Of a stretch of DNA of 64,000 bases, positions 31,880-40,273 are shown piece by piece; the stretch's first letter is position 1; each line of letters begins with the position of its first letter. The stretch is from assembly GCF_003258365.1 (NCBI RefSeq), contig NZ_QHKM01000001.1, positions 1,851,880-1,915,879 of the forward strand, read 5' to 3'. The DNA comes from Hymenobacter edaphi. GTDB taxonomy: Bacteria; Bacteroidota; Bacteroidia; Cytophagales; Hymenobacteraceae. The position numbers were made by a program, and so were the translations under genes. The notes under the pieces were generated by a model that was not told the origin of the DNA, did no database searches, and worked only from the letters and a program-made list of their open reading frames with translations.

Positions 31880-34800
31880 TTACTGCACGTCCAGGCCCGA
31901 CACGCTCAGGCCAGCCGCGTCGGTGGCGGTGAGCTTGATGCGGTAGCTGCCCGCGTTAATCATCGTGCCGGTGGACGAGGCCAGGTAGTTCCACTTGCCG
32001 GGCTTGGAGGGCAGCAGCTCCACGGCTTCCTCGCGCAGCAGGGTACCGTCGGCGGCCGCCACCGTGAGCTTGCCGGTGAGCGGGCGGCTGAGCGGGTTGG
32101 CGTAGCGCACGGTGAGGGAGTACACGTCGGCCACGCCGGTCTGAATGGTCCACTCCACCGCGGCGCCGGCGGCTTCCTTGTAGGTCACGCTTTCCTTGCC
32201 GTTGACGGTTTCGCGCGTCAGGCCGGCGCCACTGAGTTTGGCCGTGGCGGGCTTGTAGCCGGTAATGGCTTTCAGGTCGTAGGCCGGCTCGATGTTGCTG
32301 GTGCGGCCCACGGCCACGAAGCAGGGCAGCAGGCCGGGCGCATCGGGGCCGGGCGTGACGGTGGCCCCGGCCGGGAAGCGGCGGCGGTACACGCGCAAGC
32401 CCCGGGCGCCCGGCTGGTTGATTTCAAGCGTGGTTTTGGTGTCCTCGTAGTCTTGCAGCCAGCCGGGGCGGCTGCCTTGCCGGGCATCGACGCCCACGTA
32501 CACGTCGGCGGCCGCGGTCAGCTGAAAGGTGGGGGCCGTTTTGCCGCCACTACCCGGTTTCAATGGCCGCCGCAGCCACTCGGCGCCGAACAAAGCCGAG
32601 GGCAGCTGGCTGAACGTGGCCGGCGCATCCGAATAGGGCTGCTGGCCGGTGTCGAGCCAGGTTTCGGCCATCCAGAGCGCCGCCGTGGTGCTGCCAACCT
32701 GCAAGTTGCTGATAACGGGCGGCGCGGCCGGCTCAGGCTGGCGGCTGGCATCGGTGCTGGCCACGGCAATGGCCGAAATCAGCGCCTGCCCGGAGGCTAC
32801 GCGGGGAAAGGAAACGACCAGCTCTCCGCCCGTCACGCGGGCCTGCACGGTTTTTTTCAGGGCACCGTCGTGGCCGGCCTCGCGCCAGAGGTCCAGGTCT
32901 TTGATGACCGTCTGGCCGTTGATGGCCACGTCGAACAGGCGCCAGCCGGCGCAGTCGAGGCCGCCGCCGGTGCCCAGCCAGGGTTCGGCGAAGTAGAGCT
33001 CCACCTGGTACTCGCCGTCGGGCACCGGGAAGTGGTAGCGCAGCTTGCCGCGGCCGTAGCGGAAGGTCTGGAACAGCGGCCAGTCGGCGGTGCCCCGGAT
33101 CGGGTCGAAGGTGCGGCGCTGCGAGGCAAAAAAGGGCGCCAGGCCGGGGAAGTCCTGCGTCCACGACTCGGAGCCGGCGGTGCCGGGGCCGCTGCGGGGC
33201 TGGTCGGCCGCCCATCGGCTGCCGTGCCGGTCCACGTACTGCGGCCCGCCGCAGTTGATGCGGTAGAGGTAATTCAGACCCGGCTGCGGGGCCGTCAGCG
33301 GCTTGGCATCAGCCAGCAGCTTGTCGAAGCTCGGAGCTTTGGGCAGGTGGTGCAGCACGATAAGGTCGCGGGCCACTGGTTTGCCGGCCACGTAGCCCAC
33401 GGCCTGCAGCACGTTGTACTTGAGGTCGACCTGGTCCCACTGGAAATGCGTGCCGAAAGCGCCGCGCTTTTTGCGGCCCAGGGAGGCCGCGTCCACGTCG
33501 TTGAACAGCTCTACTTCGTCGCAGTTGGAGTACACGATGAGGCTATCCTGACGGCCCGGCTGCAGCCACCGGTCGGGCCAGGTGTGCGAGGCCAGGTACA
33601 CCATCGGCTCCGTCGCCTTGGGCGCGTAGTGCGAGCGGAACATGTAGAAGGCGTCGGTGGGCTCTTCCCAGGGCGTGAGCAGGCCCTTGTAGTTGACGGG
33701 GCCGATGCGGTCCAGCTCGCGCTGCCCCTCCCCGCCCTGCACCCGGCCGGGGTTGTCGTGCGAGGTCAGCAGCCAGAAGAAGTGGCCGGCGGTGCGGTCC
33801 TTGGCGGCCTCGGCCAGGCGCACTTTCAGCTGCATGAGCTGGGCAAACCGGTCTTCGCTGTACGGCCCGCTGTTGATGGCGGGCGGCCCGGTGCGGTGCA
33901 AATCGAGGGTGCGCCAGGCGCCGTACTCACCGATGAGCACCTGCCGCTCCACGTCGGCGCCGTAGAGGTTCGGGTCGCCGCCGTAGGTGCCGGTCCAGTT
34001 CTGGGGCACGTCCCAGTCGGTCCCCTGGCCGCCGTTGCAGGTCGTCACTTTCCGCTCCCGCGAAGCCGTGGGGTCGAGCTGGCGGATGAGGGCCGAGCAC
34101 TCCCGGGCGAAGTCGGCCGGCAGGGTGCTTTCGTTTTCCAGGCCCCAGAGCACCACCGAGGGCGAGTTGCGCCGCTCCTTCACCCAGTCGACCAGCAGGG
34201 TCTTAAAGTTCTGGCGAAACGCGGGCGAGTCGTACCAGACGTGAGCGGCCATCTGCGGCCACCACAGCCAGCCCAAAGAGTCCCAGTTGGCCTGGTAGCG
34301 CAGGTTGTGGGGCTGGTGAGCGTCGCGAAAGGCGTTGAAGCCGGCCGCTTTCATCTGCCCCACGCGGGTGCGAATCTGCTCGGCCGTAAAGGCGTGGCTC
34401 TGGCCCAGCAAATGCTCGTACTCGGCAATACCGTTGATAAACACCGGCTTACCGTTCAGCAGAAACTGCTTCTGCCCCGCCGCGGCCGCCCGGCCAATCG
34501 GCCAGCTGATCCAGCGGATGCCGTAGGGCGTCGTCAGCTCGTCCACGGGATTTTTGCCGGCGCTGATGCGGGTAACGAGCCGGTACAGATACGGATCGGC
34601 CAGGGACCACAGCTGCGGCTGACTGAGCTGCGGCAGCTGCTGGCGCAGCTCCGCGGCAGCCCCGGCCGCCAGCTTCTGCCGGCCGCTGACTTCGGCCACT
34701 ACCCTGCCCTGCCGGTCCAGCAGCTGCTGGCGCACCGTGAGCGTGCGGGCCTTCGGACCGTAGTTTTTCAGCTCGGTGGTCACATTCAGCCGAGCCGCCT

Positions 34801-35455
34801 GCGCCGTTAGGGTCGAATCGGCCCAGACGTGGACGCCGAAGGGCTGGATGCGGGTGGCGCTGGTGGTCAGCAGCGTGACCGGCCGGAAGATGCCCAGGGG
34901 CTGAGAGCCTTCGGAGAAGCCCCGCTCCTCGGAGCAGCCGCCGCAGACCCAGGGCAAGTCCTGGATGCCGGCGGGGTGGTCGGCGCGCACGGCCAGCAGG
35001 TTGGGTTTGCCGTCCGTGCGCAGCGCCTCGGTGACGTCCAGGGTGAAGGTGGTGCGCCCCCCGGCGTGGCTGCCCACTGGCCGGCCGTTCAGCCAGACGG
35101 TAGCGTAGGAGCCCACGCCTTCGAAAAACAGGAAGCTGCGCTGCTCCTTGCCGGGCGCGGGGGCCGTGAAGCTCTTGCGGTACCAGGCGTAGCCGTGGCG
35201 GTTGCCGTGACGCTGCCGGCGGTAGCCCTCGTAGGCGTCCCAGTTGTGGGGCACGGCCACCGGCTGCCAGCTTTTATCGTCGTAGTCAGGCCGCTCGAAG
35301 CCGTGGTGGGCCTGCTGGTTTCGCTCGTCGGCCACCGTGCGCCAGCCGTCGAGCAACGGCAGCTCGGTGCGCAGCGGAGCTTGGGCACGGGCGCCGAAGG
35401 CCGTTAGCAGCAGAAGTAGCAGGGGGAGCAGACGGGCGGAAGCGAGGCGTGGCAT
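31880..35455 (-). CDS. Large GH2 glycoside hydrolase with malectin-like domain
   Basis: This 1191-residue protein has a signal peptide (1-24). GH2 N-terminal jelly roll (about 30-200), Ig-like domain (200-310) and TIM barrel (310-600) are followed by further beta domains. The acid/base is Glu442 (WGLENES) and the nucleophile Glu510 (LIGEYGAW). Residues about 725-870 match a malectin domain (YRINCGGPQYVD.. and the W-P-L-F-Q-T-F-R-Y-G turn), a di-glucose/polysaccharide-binding fold. A C-terminal beta-sandwich ends the protein. It is likely a beta-galactosidase, beta-glucuronidase or related enzyme on pectin side chains. The double length versus ordinary GH2 enzymes comes from the added binding domains. 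Confidence 0.88.
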   Translation of the reverse strand: MPRLASARLLPLLLLLLTAFGARAQAPLRTELPLLDGWRTVADERNQQAHHGFERPDYDDKSWQPVAVPHNWDAYEGYRRQRHGNRHGYAWYRKSFTAPAPGKEQRSFLFFEGVGSYATVWLNGRPVGSHAGGRTTFTLDVTEALRTDGKPNLLAVRADHPAGIQDLPWVCGGCSEERGFSEGSQPLGIFRPVTLLTTSATRIQPFGVHVWADSTLTAQAARLNVTTELKNYGPKARTLTVRQQLLDRQGRVVAEVSGRQKLAAGAAAELRQQLPQLSQPQLWSLADPYLYRLVTRISAGKNPVDELTTPYGIRWISWPIGRAAAAGQKQFLLNGKPVFINGIAEYEHLLGQSHAFTAEQIRTRVGQMKAAGFNAFRDAHQPHNLRYQANWDSLGWLWWPQMAAHVWYDSPAFRQNFKTLLVDWVKERRNSPSVVLWGLENESTLPADFARECSALIRQLDPTASRERKVTTCNGGQGTDWDVPQNWTGTYGGDPNLYGADVERQVLIGEYGAWRTLDLHRTGPPAINSGPYSEDRFAQLMQLKVRLAEAAKDRTAGHFFWLLTSHDNPGRVQGGEGQRELDRIGPVNYKGLLTPWEEPTDAFYMFRSHYAPKATEPMVYLASHTWPDRWLQPGRQDSLIVYSNCDEVELFNDVDAASLGRKKRGAFGTHFQWDQVDLKYNVLQAVGYVAGKPVARDLIVLHHLPKAPSFDKLLADAKPLTAPQPGLNYLYRINCGGPQYVDRHGSRWAADQPRSGPGTAGSESWTQDFPGLAPFFASQRRTFDPIRGTADWPLFQTFRYGRGKLRYHFPVPDGEYQVELYFAEPWLGTGGGLDCAGWRLFDVAINGQTVIKDLDLWREAGHDGALKKTVQARVTGGELVVSFPRVASGQALISAIAVASTDASRQPEPAAPPVISNLQVGSTTAALWMAETWLDTGQQPYSDAPATFSQLPSALFGAEWLRRPLKPGSGGKTAPTFQLTAAADVYVGVDARQGSRPGWLQDYEDTKTTLEINQPGARGLRVYRRRFPAGATVTPGPDAPGLLPCFVAVGRTSNIEPAYDLKAITGYKPATAKLSGAGLTRETVNGKESVTYKEAAGAAVEWTIQTGVADVYSLTVRYANPLSRPLTGKLTVAAADGTLLREEAVELLPSKPGKWNYLASSTGTMINAGSYRIKLTATDAAGLSVSGLDVQ

Positions 35456-35546
35456 TGGTTGGAGAGGGAATGTAGCGCTGAGCGGTGCTCGGCGCGGCGG
35501 CCAACGGCCACCATGCGGGACTGGGCCGTTGGGAATTCGGGAAGTC

Positions 35547-35607
35547 AGCCGCTGTAGCGGGGCCGCCTTGGCGCCTTCGTCGCCAAGGCGGCCCCGCTAC
35601 AGCGGCT
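35547..35607. repeat. Perfect 27-bp inverted repeat covering the GH95 stop codon
   Basis: Arms agccgctgtagcggggccgc.. (35547-35573) and its exact inversion (35581-35607) with a 7-nt loop. The right arm includes the GH95 stop codon (35597-35599) and the last three codons, so the coding end is part of a hairpin. Possible terminator or REP-like element. Confidence 0.9.
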
Positions 35608-38410
35608 GCAGCTCACCATTGAGCTTGTAGGTTTTACCAGCTTTGGTGTTTAGCGTCAGTTTCTTGTCGCCGTAGCGCACTTCGCAGGGCTGCCCGGATT
35701 CCGATTTGATTTCCAGCCCGGTCAGCTTACCGGCCTGCCAGCGCAGGCTGACTACGAAGCCGCCGCGGGCGCGCAGGCCGCGCACTTCGCCCGCGGGCCA
35801 GGCGGCGGGCAGGGCGGGCAGCACATCCAGGTAGCCAGCGTGGCTCTGCAGCAGCATTTCGGCCATGCCGGCCGCACCGCCGAAGTTGCCGTCGATCTGA
35901 AAGGGCGGGTGGGCGTCGAACAGGTTGCGGTACACGCCGCCCCGCTCGCTGCCGCTGCCGGTTTCGGCGGGCGAAAGGAGGTTTTCGAGGATGTGCAAGG
36001 CGTGGTTGCCGTCGCGCAGGCGGGCCCAGAGGTTGACTTTCCAGGCCAGGCTCCAGCCGGTGCCCTCGTCGCCGCGCTGGGTGAGCGAAGTACGGGCCGC
36101 TTGCGTCGTTTTCTGATCGGCCCAGGGAATGTCGGTGCCCGGAAACACGCCCCAAAGGTGCGAGACGTGGCGGTGCGTGTCCTGGGGGTCGTCCTTGTCT
36201 TCCAGCCACTCCTGCAGCTGCCCGTGCTTCCCGATTTGGTTTGGAGCCAGCTGGCGGGCTTTTTCCTGCAGTTGCTGCCGTAGCTCGGCATCCACGCCCA
36301 GCACTTCGGCGGCGGCGCTGGTGGTTTTGAACAGGTCCCGGATGATCTGGTGGTCCATGGTAGGGCCGGCCACCAGGCCACCGTGCTCGGGCGAGTTGGA
36401 GGGCGTGCTGATCAGCCAGCCGGTGCGCGCATCCCGCACCAGAAAGTCGAGGAAAAACTGGCTGGCCTGCTTCATTACGGGGTAGTGCTGGCGCAGAAAC
36501 TCCTTGTCCTGGGTAAACTGGTAATGCTCCCAAACGGGCTGGGTGAGCCAGGCCGCGCCCGTCACCCAGATGCCGTGGTTCGAGGCGTTAATCGGGGCCG
36601 TGCCGCGCCAGAGGTCGGTGTTGTGGTGCAGCATCCAGCCGCCGGCGTTGTAGTGCTCTTTGGCCGTGACCTTCCCCGCTTCGGCCGCCTCGCCGATCAG
36701 CCCGAACAGCGGCGCCGTGCAGGCCGACAGGCCCAGCATTTCCGCCGGCCAGTAGTTCATCTGCAGGTTGATATTGGTGGTGTACTTGCTGCCCCAGGAG
36801 GGCGTCAACGACTCGTTCCACAGGCCCTGCAGGTTGGCCGGCTGCCCGCCCGGGCGCGAGGAGGCAATCAGCAGGTAGCGGCCGTATTGCTGGTAGAGGG
36901 CCAGCAGCGCGGGGTCGGTCGTGGGGCTGAACTTCAGGATTCGCTCGTCGGTGGGCAGCTGCTCGTTCGGCGTGTGGCCCAGGTCGAGGCTGTAGGCATT
37001 GAACTGGGGCTGGTAGTCGCGCAGGTGCTCCTGGAGCAGCTTGTCGAAGCGCTGGCCGCTGACGCCGCGCATGGTTTCGGCGGCGCGCTTTTCGGGGTCA
37101 GCGTCGGTCTTTTGGTAGCTCTCGTAGTTAGTTGCGGCCGTCAGGTACAGCGTCACTTCGTCGGCGCCTTCCACCTGGAGCTGCTGGTCCGTCACCGTGA
37201 CTTTACCGTTTCTGGCGGCCACGCGCAGGTAGCTCACGCCGCGCAGCACCCCGTCGCGCACCTGCACGGCCAGGGCCAGCGTGTGGTCGTCCACGCGGTA
37301 GGTTTTGCGGCTTTGGTGCGGGCTGCCGAAGCGGGCTTTGAACGTAATGAGACCTTTGCCATTGGCCAGCAAGCGGCCAACAATAGCATTGCGCGGATAA
37401 CTGGCAAAGAATTCCCTGGTGAAGGCGGTGCCGGCCAAGTTGTACACCGTCAGAACCTTGGCCTGTTGCAAGTCCAGCCGCCGCTCATAATGCCGAGTAC
37501 TAAACGGGGTATTTGCCGGCGCGAAATCCAGCAGCACGTCGCCGAAGGGCTGGTACGAGGCCTGAAAGGTGGGCGTCAGCGGCGGCTCCCGGTCCTGCAC
37601 CCAGTACTGCCAGGCGGGGCTGAGCGCCACGCCGGTAGCGGGGTCGGCGCCCTCGGGGTAGGCCACGAACACCGGCTGCTGCTCCTTTACCCCGATCAGC
37701 CCGCCCTTGTCGTAGTAATTGATGACCTGAATCAGCACCTCGTTGCGGCCGGCCTTGAGCGCGGCGGTGGGCACCCGGTAGCGGCGCTTCTTGCTGATGC
37801 CCTCGTCGGAGCCGATGAGCTGGCCGTTGACGTAGGTCAGGTCCTGGTCGCGGATGCGGCCCAGGCTCAGGGTGAGGTCTTTACCAGCCCAGGCGGCGGG
37901 CAGCTCGAAGCTGGTGCGAAACCACACCGCCCCGTCGAGGCCGTCGAGGCCGGCCGCTTCCCAGCCGTTGGGCGTGGGGATGCTGATGAGCTGCCAGCCG
38001 GTGGCGGCCAGGGCCTGCGGCGCACCGACGGCCTTCACCTTTTGCAGCCAGGCGGCTTTCAGCGGTTCGTAGCCTTCCTCGTGGTCTTTCAGCCCCATGA
38101 AGTGCGCGGCGGCCAGGGCTTCGGCTTCGGCCTGCTTGCCCTGGGCCAGCAGCTGCCGGAGCTGCGGCAGCTGCTGGGCGGCGCCGGGGCGGGCGTAGGG
38201 GCGCGGACGGCCGGTCCAGAGGGTGGTTTCGTTGAACTGCAGCCGCTCCTGCCCCACCCCGCCAAACACCATGGCGCCCAGCCGGCCGTTGCCCAGCGGC
38301 AGCGCGTCGGTCCACTTCTCGGCGGGGTTGGTGTACCAGAGCGTCAGCGGCTGCTGGGCTTTGGCGGCCAGGCTTAGAAAAAGGAGCAGCAGTAGTGGCG
38401 GGCGGAGCAT
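35597..38410 (-). CDS. GH95 family alpha-L-fucosidase / alpha-L-galactosidase with inserted jelly-roll domain
   Basis: This 937-residue protein has a signal peptide (1-19). GH95 hallmarks are LPLGNGRLGAMVFGG (37-51), LQFNETTLWTG, NLQGLWNESLTPSWGSKY with TNINLQMNYW, STPSNSPEH (candidate acid Glu) and FQIDGNFGGAAGMAE (candidate Asp). Between HFMG (104-107) and SYQPFGD (285-291) is an insertion of about 175 residues that resembles the jelly-roll domain of sialate-O-acetylesterases (WFRTSFELPAAWAGKDLTL, DLTYVNGQLIGS). GH95 enzymes release alpha-1,2-linked L-fucose or L-galactose; the latter occurs in RG-II chain A. Substrate not resolved. Confidence 0.9.
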   Translation of the reverse strand: MLRPPLLLLLFLSLAAKAQQPLTLWYTNPAEKWTDALPLGNGRLGAMVFGGVGQERLQFNETTLWTGRPRPYARPGAAQQLPQLRQLLAQGKQAEAEALAAAHFMGLKDHEEGYEPLKAAWLQKVKAVGAPQALAATGWQLISIPTPNGWEAAGLDGLDGAVWFRTSFELPAAWAGKDLTLSLGRIRDQDLTYVNGQLIGSDEGISKKRRYRVPTAALKAGRNEVLIQVINYYDKGGLIGVKEQQPVFVAYPEGADPATGVALSPAWQYWVQDREPPLTPTFQASYQPFGDVLLDFAPANTPFSTRHYERRLDLQQAKVLTVYNLAGTAFTREFFASYPRNAIVGRLLANGKGLITFKARFGSPHQSRKTYRVDDHTLALAVQVRDGVLRGVSYLRVAARNGKVTVTDQQLQVEGADEVTLYLTAATNYESYQKTDADPEKRAAETMRGVSGQRFDKLLQEHLRDYQPQFNAYSLDLGHTPNEQLPTDERILKFSPTTDPALLALYQQYGRYLLIASSRPGGQPANLQGLWNESLTPSWGSKYTTNINLQMNYWPAEMLGLSACTAPLFGLIGEAAEAGKVTAKEHYNAGGWMLHHNTDLWRGTAPINASNHGIWVTGAAWLTQPVWEHYQFTQDKEFLRQHYPVMKQASQFFLDFLVRDARTGWLISTPSNSPEHGGLVAGPTMDHQIIRDLFKTTSAAAEVLGVDAELRQQLQEKARQLAPNQIGKHGQLQEWLEDKDDPQDTHRHVSHLWGVFPGTDIPWADQKTTQAARTSLTQRGDEGTGWSLAWKVNLWARLRDGNHALHILENLLSPAETGSGSERGGVYRNLFDAHPPFQIDGNFGGAAGMAEMLLQSHAGYLDVLPALPAAWPAGEVRGLRARGGFVVSLRWQAGKLTGLEIKSESGQPCEVRYGDKKLTLNTKAGKTYKLNGELQPL

Positions 38411-38467
38411 ACGACGGTTTAGCCCGCAGAGGGCGCAGAGGTGGGCGCAGAAGGCGCAAAGGACGTT

Positions 38468-40129
38468 CTAGCGGCGTCGTTCGACGATGGTGGTGCTACG
38501 ACTTGGAGTCGTAGTACCACTTCGTTCGGGAGCCAGGGCGGGCACTTCGGCGGCGGTTATTTCCACCGGCTGCTTTACTTCTTCGCCTTTGGCAATGGGG
38601 GTTTTCACCGCTTTCAGGTAGTTGTTCTGCAGCACGATGCCGCGGGTGTCGGCGCCTTTCAGCTTCAGGAAGGTGTCGAGGCCGGCGGCGGGGAAGCAGT
38701 TGTACACGAAGGCGTCGGTGACGTTGCCCAGCTCCACGAGCGGGGCGCCGGTGGGCACCGTGCCGCGCAGGCCGTCGAGGCGCAGCTGCTGGGCGTTTTC
38801 GGCGCGCACGGCCGGGCCGATCTGGGTGTTGACCTGCACGTTGTGGAAGGCCACGTTGCGGGCTTCGCGCACGGTGAAGCCCTGCTTGGCGTCGACGTTG
38901 ATATTGGAGAACGTGACGTTTTCGATGGGCATTTCGCTCAGCCCGTTGAGCAGGCCGGCCTGGTTGCCCTCGGCGCTGATGTTGCTGAAGTGGATGTTGC
39001 GGAAGCGCGGCGTGCGCTCCGACACCGGCTCGGCGGGCGTGTTGGCGTACTGCATATCCAGCACAATCATCTGCTCCCGGATATTCTTCATCACCACGTT
39101 ATCGACGCGGATATCCTCCACCACGCCGCCGCGGCCCCGGGCCGTCTTGATGCGGATGCCCCGGTCGGTGCCGTCGAACACGCAGTTGGAAATCGTGATT
39201 TTCTTCACCCCGCCCGACATTTCGCTGCCGATAACTACCCCGCCGTGCCCGCTGAGCATGGTGCAGTTGGTGATGGTGTAGTTTTCGGCCGGCACGTTCA
39301 TCTGCCGCCCCGCCCGGTCCTTGCCCGATTTGATGGTGATGCAGTCGTCGCCGACGCTGATGTGGCAGTCGGAGATGTGCACGTTGCGGCAGGATTCGGG
39401 GTTAATCCCGTCGGTGTTCGGCGACTTGGGATTGTTGATGGTCACGCCCGTCACCGTCACGTTGTCGCAGAACTCGGGGTTGACGGTCCAGAACGGGGAG
39501 TTGCGGATGGTAATGCCCTCGATGCGCACGTTCCGGCAGTACATCGGCTGGATGAAGGGCGGGCGCATGAAGCCGCGCTCAATCACGCCCGGCAGGTCGG
39601 GTTTGAGAATGTCCTTGTTTAGCCGGAAAAACTCCTGCTGCCACTTCGAGTCCTGGCTGGCCCGCGACTTGCCCTCCGCAAAGTCCCACCATTTTTTGCC
39701 CTGGCCGTCGATGATGCCCCGGCCCTTGATGGTGATATTCTCGGCCTTGTAGGCGTAAAACAGCGGCGAGAAGCTGGTGATGTCGATGCCCTCGTAGCGG
39801 GTGGGCACCATGGGCAGGTAGTCGTCGAAATTGTCGCTGAAGTACAGGACGGCCCCCGCGTCGATGTCGATGGTGATGTTGCTTTTGAGGTGAATGGCCC
39901 CGGTGCGGTACTTGCCGGCCGGGAAGTACACCGTGCCCCCGCCCGCCTTGCTGGCCGCCGCAATGGCCTTGCGGATGGCCTCGGTGCTGAGCTTGGTGCT
40001 GTCGTTGCGGGCGCCGTACTTGAGCACGTTGTAGGACTGCTGGGCCTGGGCGGCGGAGGCGCCGAAGGTCAGCAGAAGCAGCATAGCGCAACTGAAATGG
40101 CGAAGGGAAGCGAAAGAAGTACAATTCAT
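38468..40129 (-). CDS. GH28 polygalacturonase
   Basis: This 553-residue protein has a signal peptide (1-30). It is a right-handed beta-helix with the complete GH28 catalytic set: SPNTDGINPE (Asp240), VGDDCITIK (Asp261 and Asp262), SGHGGVVIGSEMSGG (His295) and RGIRIKTA (Arg326-Lys328). It hydrolyses alpha-1,4-galacturonic acid bonds in homogalacturonan or rhamnogalacturonan. The last 25 residues (Ser/Thr/Arg-rich) are not conserved and may be a disordered tail. It lies between the GH95 gene and an alpha/alpha-barrel glycosidase gene on the same strand, probably one transcript. Confidence 0.96.
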   Translation of the reverse strand: MNCTSFASLRHFSCAMLLLLTFGASAAQAQQSYNVLKYGARNDSTKLSTEAIRKAIAAASKAGGGTVYFPAGKYRTGAIHLKSNITIDIDAGAVLYFSDNFDDYLPMVPTRYEGIDITSFSPLFYAYKAENITIKGRGIIDGQGKKWWDFAEGKSRASQDSKWQQEFFRLNKDILKPDLPGVIERGFMRPPFIQPMYCRNVRIEGITIRNSPFWTVNPEFCDNVTVTGVTINNPKSPNTDGINPESCRNVHISDCHISVGDDCITIKSGKDRAGRQMNVPAENYTITNCTMLSGHGGVVIGSEMSGGVKKITISNCVFDGTDRGIRIKTARGRGGVVEDIRVDNVVMKNIREQMIVLDMQYANTPAEPVSERTPRFRNIHFSNISAEGNQAGLLNGLSEMPIENVTFSNINVDAKQGFTVREARNVAFHNVQVNTQIGPAVRAENAQQLRLDGLRGTVPTGAPLVELGNVTDAFVYNCFPAAGLDTFLKLKGADTRGIVLQNNYLKAVKTPIAKGEEVKQPVEITAAEVPALAPERSGTTTPSRSTTIVERRR

Positions 40130-40172
40130 GTTGAAAGACGCTTAGAGGCACAGCCGGCCGTTTTAATTAGGC

Positions 40173-40253
40173 CGTCCTGCTGAGCTTGTTGAAGCATCTC
40201 TACCGAACGACGCAACGAAGCGGTAGAGATGCTTCGACAAGCTCAGCAGGACG
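40173..40253. repeat. Long inverted repeat upstream of the GH28 gene
   Basis: Arms 40173-40205 and 40221-40253 (33 bp each) are inverted with a single mismatch (cgtcctgctgagcttgttga.. and its complement) around a 15-nt loop. A related motif cggtagagatgcttcgacaa also occurs at 3040-3059. It lies just past the stop of the alpha/alpha-barrel gene (minus strand). Confidence 0.9.
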
Positions 40254-40273
40254 TTTCGGGTTTCCGTCCTGTA

